64,000 nucleotides of DNA from Arthrobacter burdickii (GCF_030433645.1 NZ_JAROCG010000001.1:992001-1056000), one strand, 5' to 3'. Numbered from the stretch's first letter, positions 33,986 through 42,440 are shown. Numbers and translations are program-made. Notes: generated from the sequence alone by a model not told the origin.

Positions 33986-34000
33986 TGTGGTCGGACCACA
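33986..34000. promoter_or_regulatory. GntR/FCD operator between lldD and its regulator
   Basis: TGTGGTCGGACCACA, a perfect palindrome about a central base, contains the TGGTCnGACCA pattern bound by many FCD-type GntR proteins. A further half-site GACCACAG lies at 33967-33974. It ends five bases before the regulator's -10 box. Confidence 0.8.
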
Positions 34001-34005
34001 CAAGC

Positions 34006-34011
34006 TATGCT
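34006..34011 (+). promoter_or_regulatory. -10 box of the leaderless regulator gene
   Basis: TATGCT ends six bases before the ATG at 34018, and no ribosome site is present, so transcription probably starts at the ATG itself. Confidence 0.55.
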
Positions 34012-34017
34012 GGCCGC

Positions 34018-34704
34018 ATGCGCAATCATCAGGTGGTCTCGGCATGGCTCGAGCAGGAACTTGCCGCGGGGCGGCTCGCCATCGGGTCCCGGCTGCCCGG
34101 CGAGCGCACCATGGCGGAGCAGCTGAAGATCTCCCGGGCCTCGGTACGTGAGGGTACGCGGGTCCTGGAGGCCCTCGGCGTCGTCCGCGCCGGTGTCGGG
34201 TCCGGGCCCCTGGCGGGCACGGTCGTCACGGGAAACCCCGCACTTGCCCTCGACTCCGCCCTCCGGCTGCACGTGGCAAGCACCCACCTGCCCATCAGGG
34301 ACATCGTGGAGACGCGCCTCCTGCTGGAGACGTGGGCGGCGGCCCACGCGTCCCCGGACTCGCCATCCCTCGAGCGGGCGGCCCGGCTCCTCGACGAGAT
34401 GGATCAGCACGACGACGGCCCGGCGGGGTTCCTGGAGCGCGATGCGCTCTTCCACGTCGCGCTCGCGGAGGCGGCCGGGAACGTTCTGGTGGGCGCCATG
34501 ATGGGATCGCTGCGCGGGTCCATCGAGGACTACACGCGGCGGTTGACCGCAGGACTTCCCGACTGGACAGCGACGTCGGAGAGGCTCCGGCGGGAGCACC
34601 GCGCGGTCCTCGGCGCCGTGCTGGCCGGCCAAGGGGGCCGGGCCGCGGACCTGGTGCGGGATCATATCGAGGGTTTCTACCGCGAGTCGGGTGTCTCCGC
34701 CTGA
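34018..34704 (+). CDS. GntR-family regulator with FCD domain (LldR-like)
   Basis: A 228-residue regulator. The N-terminal winged helix has [34 protein letters not shown] (split here as [20 protein letters not shown]). The helical FCD domain carries [15 protein letters not shown], then [14 protein letters not shown] and [12 protein letters not shown]; the Asp and His residues are the usual metal or effector ligands. It is divergent from lldD and the operator palindrome lies between its -10 box and the lldD start. I infer lactate-responsive control of lldD and of itself. The ATG at 34018 is chosen because the winged helix starts there; the upstream extension is antisense to the lldD leader. Confidence 0.9.
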   Translation: MRNHQVVSAWLEQELAAGRLAIGSRLPGERTMAEQLKISRASVREGTRVLEALGVVRAGVGSGPLAGTVVTGNPALALDSALRLHVASTHLPIRDIVETRLLLETWAAAHASPDSPSLERAARLLDEMDQHDDGPAGFLERDALFHVALAEAAGNVLVGAMMGSLRGSIEDYTRRLTAGLPDWTATSERLRREHRAVLGAVLAGQGGRAADLVRDHIEGFYRESGVSA

Positions 34705-34714
34705 GGTCCGGTTG

Positions 34715-34743
34715 TTGACAGGGGCCGACCTTTCCAATATCAC
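34715..34743 (+). promoter_or_regulatory. Sigma-70-type promoter of the GNAT-like gene
   Basis: TTGACA (34715-34720), 17-bp spacer, TATCAC (34738-34743), 69 bp upstream of the start codon. The -35 box is perfect and the -10 box partial. Confidence 0.55.
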
Positions 34744-34811
34744 ACACGTCACCTAGACTGCAGGAACTGTCGAGCAGGCGGCTGAGGACCCACCCGGATG
34801 TGGAGTTGACC

Positions 34812-35450
34812 ATGGAACACTTGCCGCACATTCTCGAGCATTCCGCCGCACGTCAGGACGGGGCAAGTCCGTCGGGGGGAACCCGGCGTGTGCATCTTTC
34901 CGCCGTGCCGCAGGCCCAGGAAGCCGACTTTCCGAGCGACCTCGCCGGGGCATCGACGCGCCATCTGCGGATTCTGTGCAACCGCACCTACCAGCTCCTC
35001 GATCTGGACCGTCCGGCCCTCGAGACACGGGAGCGGTACGACGCGCTCGTCGAGGAACTCACGCGGCGTGAGCGCGACGCCGTGCAGCGCGGCGGAGTGG
35101 ACGACGCCCGTGAGACGTTCCGCGACAACGCCCTCTTCTCCCGGTTCGAGCTGTACCGCAAGGGAATCATGGCCGGGTATGTGCAGTACGAGATGCGCGG
35201 CGGGGACATCCTCCTGCTGCACGCCGTCGTCGACCCGAAATTCCGCCACCTGGGCCTCGAGCCGGTGCTGATGCAGGCCGTACTGCTCAATGCGCATCGC
35301 CGGCGCCTGGGCGTCGTGCCCTGCTGTCCCGAGGCGCTGGACTTCCTGGCCGCCCACCCGCAGTTCCTCTCGCTTCTTCCCGCCCAGCAGCGCCGGCGGT
35401 TCAGGGTGCTGGCGTCCGGTTCCGCCGCAGCCGGGCAGGAGCGCCGGTGA
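34812..35450 (+). CDS. GNAT-like protein, paralogue 1 (YjdJ/Acetyltransf_CG type)
   Basis: A 212-residue protein with two parts. Residues from about 38 to 95 form a domain shared with the gene at 52239 (DLAGASTRHLRILCNRTYQLLD, read as STRHLRILCNRTYQLLD, then YDALVEELTRRERDA). The C-terminal part resembles small GNAT proteins of the YjdJ type: SRFELYRKGIMAGYVQYEM, LLHAVVDPKFRHLGLEPVLM, then a CPEALDFLAAHPQF segment equivalent to the family's CPF...HPEY. The acetyl-CoA loop RHLGLE lacks the normal GxG. GGAG lies six bases before the ATG. The DinB-like gene overlaps its stop (GTGA), so the two are coupled. Substrate unknown; it may not be an active enzyme. Confidence 0.72.
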   Translation: MEHLPHILEHSAARQDGASPSGGTRRVHLSAVPQAQEADFPSDLAGASTRHLRILCNRTYQLLDLDRPALETRERYDALVEELTRRERDAVQRGGVDDARETFRDNALFSRFELYRKGIMAGYVQYEMRGGDILLLHAVVDPKFRHLGLEPVLMQAVLLNAHRRRLGVVPCCPEALDFLAAHPQFLSLLPAQQRRRFRVLASGSAAAGQERR

Positions 35451-35983
35451 CATCGGCCGACGTCCTGACCGAGGCGTACGGCCGGCTGCCCGACCTGGTG
35501 CGCCGTGCCGTCGACGGTCTGGAGGCGGACCAGCTGTCCATCCGGCCGGGTGGCACGGCGAATTCCGTCGCCTGGCTCATCTGGCACCTCTCGCGGGTGG
35601 AGGACAGCCACTTCGCCGAGGCGTTCGGCCATGAGGAGGTGTGGCTGGCACACGGCTACGCCGACCGCTGGGCCCTGGAGCTCGACCGGGATGACACCGG
35701 CTACGGGCATTCACCGGACCAGGTGGGCACCGTCCGGGTCGGTTCGGCGCAGCAGCTGCTCGACTACTTCGACGCGGTCCACCAGCTGGCGCAGAGCCTG
35801 ATCGCGGGCCTCGCGGACGAGGACCTGCAGCGGGTGGTCGACGAGCACTGGGACCCGCCCGTGACGCTCCTGGTCCGGCTGGTCAGTGTGGTGGACGATG
35901 CCGTGCAGCATGCGGGACAGGCCGCCTACGCGCGGGGAATGATCCTCGAAGGACCTAGCCCAGGCCCGTCTGCCGCACCGTGA
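35447..35983 (+). CDS. DinB/DUF664-family protein
   Basis: A 178-residue four-helix-bundle protein of the DinB/mycothiol-dependent isomerase superfamily. SVAWLIWHLSRVEDSHF carries the first metal-binding His. DDAVQHAGQAAYARGMI has the second, with the typical H-x-GQ-x-x-YxRG pattern. Members are thiol-dependent S-transferases or isomerases; the substrate is unknown. Translation starts at the GTG at 35447, which overlaps the preceding TGA stop, so it is coupled to the GNAT-like gene. Its 3' end overlaps the convergent AlkB gene by 29 bp. Confidence 0.87.
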   Translation: MTSADVLTEAYGRLPDLVRRAVDGLEADQLSIRPGGTANSVAWLIWHLSRVEDSHFAEAFGHEEVWLAHGYADRWALELDRDDTGYGHSPDQVGTVRVGSAQQLLDYFDAVHQLAQSLIAGLADEDLQRVVDEHWDPPVTLLVRLVSVVDDAVQHAGQAAYARGMILEGPSPGPSAAP

Positions 35984-36617
35984 TGTTGAGCCGCCCCTCG
36001 AACCCGATGCCGGGAGGCGCCGTGCCGGGCATGGTCCTGAGGACTCCGTGATAGGCGAACCGTGAGGGCCCGCCGAACACGAAGAGGTCGCCCGACCGGA
36101 GTTCCACGTCCTGCCAGGGACGATTCCGGGTCTCGGTGTTGCCGAAGCGGAAGACGCACGCCGTGCCCAGGCTGAGGGACACCACGGGCGCGTTCACGCG
36201 TTCCTCCCGGTCCTGGTGCATGCCCATCTTCGCGGCGTCGTCGTAGTAGTTGACGAGGGCGGCATCGGGTTCGTAGGACGCGCCGGCCTCCGGCCCGTAG
36301 GCCGCGGTCACGGCGTCGCGCCCCAGGGTGCGGAGCACCTCGGGGAACGGCGCGACGGCGCCGCCGCCGGCGTCGTCGGCAGTGCGGCTGTACCGGTAGG
36401 GGAGCCAGTGCCAGCCGAGGCTCACGCTCTTCACCGACATGACTCCGCCGTTCGGCATGGTGACGGCCCGCATCGGCACAGGTCCGCTCGCCCAGGTCCG
36501 GCACAGCGCAACGAGTTCCCGCTGACGCCCGAGGTCCAGCCAGTCGGGAAGATGCACGGCGCCCGGCGCCAGCTCCCGGAGCGGACGGGGGATCAGGGCG
36601 TCGATCGGATCGGTCAT
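35955..36617 (-). CDS. alkB: AlkB-family alpha-ketoglutarate-dependent DNA dealkylase
   Basis: A 220-residue Fe(II)/2-oxoglutarate dioxygenase that repairs 1-methyladenine and 3-methylcytosine by oxidative demethylation. The iron ligands are His134 and Asp136 in GMHQDREER and His190 in FAYHGVLR. The co-substrate motif RLNITVR spans 209-215. NYYDDAAKMGMHQD is the usual approach to the iron site. The ATG at 36617 removes a longer upstream frame. No ribosome site is present; CACAAT ends six bases before the ATG, so it may be leaderless. It overlaps the 3' end of the convergent DinB-like gene by 29 bp. Confidence 0.92.
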   Translation of the reverse strand: MTDPIDALIPRPLRELAPGAVHLPDWLDLGRQRELVALCRTWASGPVPMRAVTMPNGGVMSVKSVSLGWHWLPYRYSRTADDAGGGAVAPFPEVLRTLGRDAVTAAYGPEAGASYEPDAALVNYYDDAAKMGMHQDREERVNAPVVSLSLGTACVFRFGNTETRNRPWQDVELRSGDLFVFGGPSRFAYHGVLRTMPGTAPPGIGFEGRLNITVRQTGLG

Positions 36618-36685
36618 CCGACCATTGTGCGCCGGGACGGCCTGCATCGGCTGCCGCTGCCGGCCCGTTCCTGCACCAGCAAGGC

Positions 36686-36736
36686 GTGATAGCAATAGAG
36701 GTGATGAAACCGCCTCTCCCGCCGCCCGCTCCGTGA
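36686..36736 (+). CDS. Possible proline-rich leader peptide
   Basis: A short frame from GTG 36686 (or GTG 36701, ATG 36704) ends in MKPPLPPPAP and a TGA at 36734-36736. That TGA overlaps the GTG proposed as start of the MFS gene (GTGA). GAGG lies just before the inner starts. Runs of proline slow ribosomes, so the peptide could couple MFS translation to EF-P or proline supply. The evidence is only sequence layout. Confidence 0.3.
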   Translation: MIAIEVMKPPLPPPAP

Positions 36737-37926
36737 GCGGCCGGATCCTCGCCAGGGTTCCCGGCAGCTACATCCTGCTCGCCTGCATCGGACTGGTGGC
36801 CGTCAACCTGAGGGGCCCTTTCGTGGCGGTCGCCCCCGTGGCGGACCTGATGCAGGCGGACCTGCACTTCTCGCCCGTCCTGCTGGGACTGCTCACCAGC
36901 ATCCCGGTCCTGTGCTTCTCCGTCGCGGCACCACTCGCGTCCCTGGCTGCCAGGAGGCTGGGCGCGGAATTCGCGGTGACGCTGACCATCCTCGGTGTGC
37001 TGGCCGGTGTGCTGGTGCGTTCCGCCGGCGGCCCCCTGCTGGTGGTGGCCGGCACCGTGCTGATCGGCCTCGCGATCACGGTGGGCAATATCGCGGTGCC
37101 GCTGATCATCCGCCGCGATTTCTCCCCTGCCCGGCAGGGGACGGCGATGGGAATCTACACCGCGGCTCTGAACATCGGGTCGTTCCTCACCTCGGTGGTC
37201 ACGGCGCCGCTGGCCGGGGTGGCGGGGTGGAGGGTGGCGCTGGCAGCGGTCGGCGTCCTGGCCGTGGGGGCGATCGCCTTCTGGACGCTGGCAGTGGGTC
37301 CGAGGAATGCGTTCCTGGTATCCCCCGAGGACGGCGGCGGGATGAAGCTGCCACCCGTGGAGGGCTCGGGGTGGATCACCGCGGGACTCACGGTGGCCTT
37401 CGCCATGCAGGCCTTCTCCTACTACGGGGTGACCGCGTGGCTGCCCAGCTACCTGCACGACGAACTGGGGATGTCCGTCGGCGAAGCCGGCGCAGCGTCC
37501 TCCATCTTCCAGATCCTCGCCATCGCGGGTGGCCTCGGAGTGCCCTTCGCCGCCAGGTTCCTGAGTACGACGGCGGTAACCGTCATCCTCGGTGTGCTGT
37601 GGACGGCCGTGCCGGCCGGCCTGCTCCTGGCGCCGCAGCTCTGGTGGCTCTGGTCCTTCGGTGGGGGCATCGCCCAGGGCGGCGGCATCACGGTGATCTT
37701 CATCGCCATCATCCGGCTCGCCCGGGACCAGGTCTCCGCCGGCCGGATATCCGCCGTCGTCCAGGGATCGGGGTACTGCGTCGCCGCCCTGGCCCCGCCC
37801 CTGGTAGGTCTCGTCCACGACGCCTCGGGGTCCTGGACGCCGGCCTTGCTGGTTCTCCTGGCCTCCGTGCTGGCCTTCTTCGCCAGCAGTACGCTCTCGG
37901 TGCGGCGGCTGCCGGAGGACCGCTGA
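36733..37926 (+). CDS. MFS transporter, CynX/NimT-like
   Basis: A 12-helix transporter of 397 residues. VNLRGPFVAVAPVADLMQ in helix 1 and the inter-domain helices SGWITAGLTVAFAMQAFSYYGVTAWLPSYL (read as AFSYYGVTAWLPSYLHDE) are typical of the CynX/NimT group, which includes cyanate and 2-nitroimidazole transporters. The substrate cannot be named. The start is uncertain. The GTG at 36733 places helix 1 near the N-terminus but has no ribosome site of its own; it overlaps the stop of a 10- to 16-codon frame and may be reached by re-initiation. The frame upstream of this point is Cys- and Arg-rich and antisense to alkB. Confidence 0.85.
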   Translation: MSGRILARVPGSYILLACIGLVAVNLRGPFVAVAPVADLMQADLHFSPVLLGLLTSIPVLCFSVAAPLASLAARRLGAEFAVTLTILGVLAGVLVRSAGGPLLVVAGTVLIGLAITVGNIAVPLIIRRDFSPARQGTAMGIYTAALNIGSFLTSVVTAPLAGVAGWRVALAAVGVLAVGAIAFWTLAVGPRNAFLVSPEDGGGMKLPPVEGSGWITAGLTVAFAMQAFSYYGVTAWLPSYLHDELGMSVGEAGAASSIFQILAIAGGLGVPFAARFLSTTAVTVILGVLWTAVPAGLLLAPQLWWLWSFGGGIAQGGGITVIFIAIIRLARDQVSAGRISAVVQGSGYCVAALAPPLVGLVHDASGSWTPALLVLLASVLAFFASSTLSVRRLPEDR

Positions 37927-38120
37927 GATAGGTCCTCGCGCAGCGGGACCACGGCCTTCCTTGAACAATTCTTCGGGTTTCGCGCGGGACTGGGTTCGGG
38001 GTGCTACGGCAGACTCGTCCCAGAAGCGCGGCGGCCCGGGGATGGCTGCCGTGCACAACGTAGGCCGCTGCATGTTGGGACGACTGCGGCGGCATCCGGT
38101 CTCAGGGGGACGCAGTAGCG

Positions 38121-39629
38121 ATGACGAGGACACCAACCGAACCAGGGCAGGATCATCCGGCCGCAGCGGACGTGCTGCCTGCCTACGCGTCGGGGGGCCG
38201 GCTCGACCGCGCCGTCGGCCTGGTCATCGCAGCCATCGTGACAGCAGCCGCGGCTCTGTTGTGGTTCGCCGTGGCGGCCAATCGTCCCGAGACGACGATC
38301 GCGTCGTCGCAGGACGCCGTGATCGGCATCTGGCGCGTCCTCTACAACTCCGATGCGCCCGGGATGAGCACCATCCTGACCGCCATCGCGCTCGCCCTGC
38401 TGGCGGGGGCCGGGCTCGCGCTGGTGGAGCGGCGCATCGCCACCACGTCGAGGCGGTCGATGAATCCGGGAAACCAACCACTTGCTCCGAAGGTCATCAT
38501 GGCGGCCACCCGCGGCCGGTTCGCGGGCGAGGTCACGGTGACGGTCCTCATCCCCGCGCACAACGAGGAGGCCTCGCTCCCGCAGACGATCGCGTCCCTC
38601 AAGAGCCAGTCGCACCGGCCCGAGCGCATCATCGTCGTCGCCGACAACTGCACCGACGCCACGGTCCACCTGGCCCGGGAGGCCGGCGTCGAGGTCATCG
38701 AGTCGGTGGACAACACGAAGAAGAAAGCCGGCGCCCTCAACCAGGCACTGACGGCGATCCTGCCGCAGCAGGGTGACAACGACGTCGTCATGGTCATGGA
38801 TGCCGATACCCAGCTCGACGACGGCTTCCTTGCCGGCGCCGTGGCACGCTTCACCGGCGACCGTGCGCTCATGGCCGTGGGCGGGCTCTTCTACGGCGAG
38901 CAGGGCCACGGCCTGATCGGCCAGTTCCAGCGCAACGAGTACATCCGCTATGCACGCCAGATGCGCCGTCGTCGTGGCCGTGTCCTCGTCCTCACCGGCA
39001 CCGCATCGCTCTTCCGGCCGGTGGCGCTGCGGACGGTCGCCGAGAGCCGCGGTACATCGATCCCGGGAGCGGTCGGTGACGTCTACGACACCGTAGCCCT
39101 GACCGAGGACAACGAACTGACGATCGCCCTCAAGTCCCTGGGAGGCCTGATGGTCTCCCCGCAGGAGTGCACCGTGGTGACCGAGCTGATGCCCTCCTGG
39201 CGCACGCTGTGGAACCAGCGCCTGCGCTGGCAGCGGGGTGCCCTCGAGAACATCGGCGCCTACGGAGTCACGGCGCCCACGATGCGGTACTGGGCGCAGC
39301 AGCTCGGCATCGGGTACGGAGTGATCGCCCTGGGCGCCTACCTCGCGCTCATCACGCTCACGGCCGTGTCGCTCGAGACCTGGATCTGGTTCCCGTTCTG
39401 GCTCGGGCTCGGTCTCCTCTTCACCGTCGAGCGGGTCCTCACAGTGTGGAAGGGCGGCTGGAAGGCGCGGCTGCTCGCCGTCACGCTGTTCCCGGAACTG
39501 ATCTTCGACATGTTCCTGAACCTCGTCTACATCAAGGGCATCGTCGACCTCTCCTTCGGCCGCCAGGCCAGCTGGAAGCACCTCGCCCATGCCGCTCCGG
39601 CGACCGAACCCTTTCTCCAGGAGGCCTGA
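38121..39629 (+). CDS. GT2-family processive polysaccharide synthase-like glycosyltransferase
   Basis: A 502-residue membrane glycosyltransferase with the cellulose/hyaluronan synthase plan. Two N-terminal helices are followed by a cytoplasmic GT-A domain and three or four C-terminal helices. Catalytic motifs are VLIPAHNEE (143-150), the DxD in VMDADTQ (227-229), TED (328-330) and QRLRW (366-370). These define an inverting, membrane-coupled transferase that probably extends a beta-linked exopolysaccharide from UDP-sugars. It has no c-di-GMP PilZ domain. A 76-residue membrane protein gene starts three bases after its stop and may encode a partner subunit. The polymer cannot be identified. Confidence 0.88.
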   Translation: MTRTPTEPGQDHPAAADVLPAYASGGRLDRAVGLVIAAIVTAAAALLWFAVAANRPETTIASSQDAVIGIWRVLYNSDAPGMSTILTAIALALLAGAGLALVERRIATTSRRSMNPGNQPLAPKVIMAATRGRFAGEVTVTVLIPAHNEEASLPQTIASLKSQSHRPERIIVVADNCTDATVHLAREAGVEVIESVDNTKKKAGALNQALTAILPQQGDNDVVMVMDADTQLDDGFLAGAVARFTGDRALMAVGGLFYGEQGHGLIGQFQRNEYIRYARQMRRRRGRVLVLTGTASLFRPVALRTVAESRGTSIPGAVGDVYDTVALTEDNELTIALKSLGGLMVSPQECTVVTELMPSWRTLWNQRLRWQRGALENIGAYGVTAPTMRYWAQQLGIGYGVIALGAYLALITLTAVSLETWIWFPFWLGLGLLFTVERVLTVWKGGWKARLLAVTLFPELIFDMFLNLVYIKGIVDLSFGRQASWKHLAHAAPATEPFLQEA

Positions 39630-39632
39630 CCC

Positions 39633-39863
39633 GTGTTCCCCACAGCAGCCGGACCCATCATTCCCACCGGCATCCTCCTGCCGGAATCGGTGCTGAGCAG
39701 CAGCGAGTTCGCCATCCTCGCGGCGTTCGTGGCCATCAACACCGTCGTCTACGCCTCACTGGCGCTGGCCAACATCCTGCCCAGGATCTATCCCACGGAC
39801 TGGGTGACCAACCGCAACCGCCGTACCGAGACCCGCAGTATCTATCCGGACTCGCAGGTCTGA
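39633..39863 (+). CDS. Small membrane protein coupled to the GT2 gene (76 aa)
   Basis: 76 residues: a hydrophobic N-terminal segment (PTAAGPIIPTGILLP), a clear membrane helix (FAILAAFVAINTVVYASLALANIL) in the middle (key part FVAINTVVYASLALANIL), then a cytoplasmic tail rich in Arg and Tyr (NRNRRTETRSIYPDSQV). The GTG start lies three bases after the glycosyltransferase stop, and GGAGG at the end of that gene is its ribosome site, so the two are translated together. By position it may be an accessory subunit of the synthase, as in other small partners of GT2 enzymes. I recognise no family. Confidence 0.72.
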   Translation: MFPTAAGPIIPTGILLPESVLSSSEFAILAAFVAINTVVYASLALANILPRIYPTDWVTNRNRRTETRSIYPDSQV

Positions 39864-39900
39864 GCTCCGCACCGGGACCGCCTGGTCCGACGCCCGTCCC

Positions 39901-40719
39901 TCAGCGCAACGGGTCCTTCTCCCCGGCCTCGATGGGCGCGTCGACGACGTTGGCACGGACCGGCATGGGGCAGGTGCCGTACGGGGTGAAGGCGCTGGGA
40001 TAGTTGATCGCCCGGTTGAAGTCGAGGACCACCGTCCCGTCCGGGCGCGGACGGCGGGTGGCAACCTTCCGCCACGAAGCAGTGGTCGTCCCATTGGTCC
40101 GGTCGTGGAACGTGATCGCGAGCGAACCGGCGTCCTCCTGGGAGGCATGGAGCCGGAACTCCCTGTTCTCGTCCGGAAGGGAGAAGACGACGTCGCCCAC
40201 TGTCGAAGCGGTCCCGGGTACGTCGGGATGGGCCGTCCGGATACTCTCCTGGCGCGGCTCGTCATTCGGTTCGAACCGCCCCACGACCACGAGGTCGGGG
40301 TTGTAGTCGAACACGGGCACCCCGGTGAACGCGGTCAGCACCGGCGACTCGGCATCCCTCGTCCGGATCGCGTAGCGGCCTGCGCGCCGTGCCAGCTCCA
40401 CCACGACCCGGCGGCCGTCCGCACCTCCGTAGGCGACCCACATCAGCGACTCCTCATCGGCCAGTACCGCCGTGAGCGTACCCTCCACGAGCCGGCCGCT
40501 CGCCAGCTCGGTGAGGGCGTCCGCGGAGTGCGCGGTCAGGCTCGCGGTGTCGCCCGCAGCCGACCAAAGACCGGGAACGAGCTCGAGGGCCGCGGGTTCG
40601 TCGCCGAGCCACTGGAAGGATGTGAGCGTCAGCCAGCCGTGCGGTTCCGCAAGGGCCTCGTTGCGCGCCTGCCGAAAACGCAGCCACCGTTCCTCGGCGG
40701 TCTGGGTGGTCGTTGTCAT
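39901..40719 (-). CDS. DUF1684 family protein
   Basis: A 272-residue cytoplasmic protein. It begins with RWLRFRQARNEALAEPHGWLTLTSFQWL and ends with the DUF1684 signature FNRAINYPSAFTPYGTCPMP. The family is widespread in actinobacteria and has no established function. The conserved Cys and Pro near the end may form a binding or redox site. The ATG at 40719 has a near-perfect ribosome site (AGGAGG, five bases away); the frame extends upstream without motif. It is convergent with the GT2 operon and divergent from the polyphosphate kinase gene across 275 bp. Confidence 0.87.
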   Translation of the reverse strand: MTTTTQTAEERWLRFRQARNEALAEPHGWLTLTSFQWLGDEPAALELVPGLWSAAGDTASLTAHSADALTELASGRLVEGTLTAVLADEESLMWVAYGGADGRRVVVELARRAGRYAIRTRDAESPVLTAFTGVPVFDYNPDLVVVGRFEPNDEPRQESIRTAHPDVPGTASTVGDVVFSLPDENREFRLHASQEDAGSLAITFHDRTNGTTTASWRKVATRRPRPDGTVVLDFNRAINYPSAFTPYGTCPMPVRANVVDAPIEAGEKDPLR

Positions 40720-40994
40720 CGTGTCCTCCTGGCTCGACTGCCTGCACCGCGTAGAACCCGGAGGGAGCCGTCGGCATTCCCCGCCCGTGCCGCCCGATGC
40801 AGCCTGCCGGAGAACGTCCCGCACGGACGTCCGCATCCGTCCGTCGTAGCAAGGCGGCCGGAATCCGTCCACCCGGGACGAGTTCCCGCCTCCTGATGCT
40901 TCTCCGGCGCTTCCTCTGGGACGATGCGATCGGGCGGTCGGGGTTCCGGGCGTGACGAAGTATGCCCTGGGCGACTGCAACAGGAGGAGGCAGG

Positions 40995-41966
40995 ATGAGC
41001 GAGGAACCGACCGACGAGCTGGACGACGAGCCGACGGACTCCCCGGCGGACACGCCCGCCGTCGAGGGCGCCGAGCAGCCCCCGGTCCCCGTGCCGACCC
41101 CGGACAGCGACGGCGGGGAGCACGTCCTGCTGCCCCACCCGGACCAGCCGACCTGGCGGGAGGACTACCCCTACGACACCCGGATGACCGAGCGCGACTA
41201 CCAGAAGGCCAAGCGGGCCCTGCAGATCGAACTGCTCAAGATGCAGGGATGGGTCAGGGCCAACCGCACCAAGGTCGCCGTCCTGTTCGAGGGGCGCGAC
41301 GCAGCGGGCAAGGGCGGCACGATCAAGCGGTTCACGGAGAACCTGAATCCCCGCGGTGCCCGGGTCGTCGCACTGGACAAGCCGAGCGAGAAGGAACAGA
41401 CGCAGTGGTACTTCCAGCGCTACATGTCCGTGCTGCCGTCGGGCGGGGAGATCGTCCTGTTCGACAGGTCCTGGTACAACCGGGCCGGGGTGGAACGCGT
41501 CATGGGCTTCTGCACGCCCACCGAGTACCTGGAGTTCATGCGGCAGGCCCCGGAACTGGAGCGCATGCTGGTGCGCAGCGACACCCACCTCATCAAGTTC
41601 TGGTTCTCGGTGTCCCGTGAGGAACAGCGGCGCCGTTTCGCCCAGCGCCACACGGACCCGGTCCGCCGCTGGAAGCTGAGCCCCATGGACCTGCAGTCGC
41701 TCGACAAGTGGGACGAGTACACGGAAGCCAAGGAGGCCATGTTCTTCTACACCAATACGGCCGATGCCCCGTGGACGGTGATCAAGAGCAACGACAAGAA
41801 GCGGGCCAGGATCGAGGCCCTCCGGTATGTCCTGTCCGTACTCGACTACGACGAGAAGGACCCCGACGTGGTCGGCGCACCGGATCCGCTGATAGTGGGG
41901 ACAGGGCCGCACTCGCGCGTCTTCGAAGCGGACGAGCAGTCAACGCGCCTGTTCCCCACCCTGTAG
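40995..41966 (+). CDS. ppk2: Polyphosphate kinase 2 family protein
   Basis: 323 residues. A polar acidic N-terminal tail of about 50 residues (DELDDEPTDSPADTP) precedes the PPK2 kinase domain. Walker A reads EGRDAAGKGGT (99-109), and Walker B and the lid read FDRSWYNRAGVERVMGF, with Asp157. PPK2 enzymes transfer phosphate between polyphosphate and nucleoside mono- or diphosphates, usually making GTP or ATP from polyphosphate. AGGAGG and a second AGG precede the ATG at 40995. It stands alone, 40 bp before the end of the convergent DUF4190 gene. The subclass (AMP, ADP or GDP preference) cannot be settled by eye. Confidence 0.93.
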   Translation: MSEEPTDELDDEPTDSPADTPAVEGAEQPPVPVPTPDSDGGEHVLLPHPDQPTWREDYPYDTRMTERDYQKAKRALQIELLKMQGWVRANRTKVAVLFEGRDAAGKGGTIKRFTENLNPRGARVVALDKPSEKEQTQWYFQRYMSVLPSGGEIVLFDRSWYNRAGVERVMGFCTPTEYLEFMRQAPELERMLVRSDTHLIKFWFSVSREEQRRRFAQRHTDPVRRWKLSPMDLQSLDKWDEYTEAKEAMFFYTNTADAPWTVIKSNDKKRARIEALRYVLSVLDYDEKDPDVVGAPDPLIVGTGPHSRVFEADEQSTRLFPTL

Positions 41967-42006
41967 CCGGCCGGGCCCTCCGCGTCGGCTGTTGTAGGCG
42001 GAGGCG

Positions 42007-42414
42007 TCAGCTGCTGTAGGTGGAGGCTGAGAATCCCGCGAACATGATGATGATCAGGAGGATTCCGAACAGGATGGCGATGCCGTAGAGCGCGACATTG
42101 ATCCAGCCGAGCACCTTCCCCGCCGTTGCCGGTACGCCCAGGCGCTCGGCCTTCTTCGCCTGCCAGATCGCCAGCGGTCCCAGGATGAACCCGGCAACGA
42201 AGAGTCCGACGATCCCGAGGATGAGGGAGGTCTGGGCGGCCTTCTCTCCCTCGATGGACTGGTAGGAGGGGGCGTACTGGCCCGGCTGGTAGGGGCCCGG
42301 CTGCCCGGCCTGGTACGGGGGGTAGCCACCCTGGCTTCCGTACGCGCCGCCGTCGTACGGCTTTGCATGGCTGCCGGAGAACGGGCGCTCGCTGGGGTAG
42401 GGCTCCTGGGACAT
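42007..42414 (-). CDS. DUF4190-type membrane protein
   Basis: 135 residues. The N-terminal 55 residues are disordered and rich in Gly, Pro, Tyr and Gln with PYQ/PGQ-like repeats (YQAGQPGPYQPGQYAPSYQ). Two membrane helices follow (TSLILGIVGLFVAGFILGPLAIW and LGWINVALYGIAILFGILL; key parts IVGLFVAGFILGPLAIW and NVALYGIAILFGILLIII). Proteins with this plan are common near actinobacterial stress and cell-envelope genes; their function is unknown. The ATG at 42414 has AGGAA nearby. A hairpin at 42441-42478 isolates it from the amino acid permease gene upstream. Confidence 0.8.
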   Translation of the reverse strand: MSQEPYPSERPFSGSHAKPYDGGAYGSQGGYPPYQAGQPGPYQPGQYAPSYQSIEGEKAAQTSLILGIVGLFVAGFILGPLAIWQAKKAERLGVPATAGKVLGWINVALYGIAILFGILLIIIMFAGFSASTYSS

Positions 42415-42440
42415 GGGGTTCCTTCTGCTGGCAGAAACGG

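Noticed and set aside
35926..38136. 736-codon minus-strand frame opposite the MFS and overlapping alkB
   Set aside because: Crosses several real genes in other frames and has no motif.
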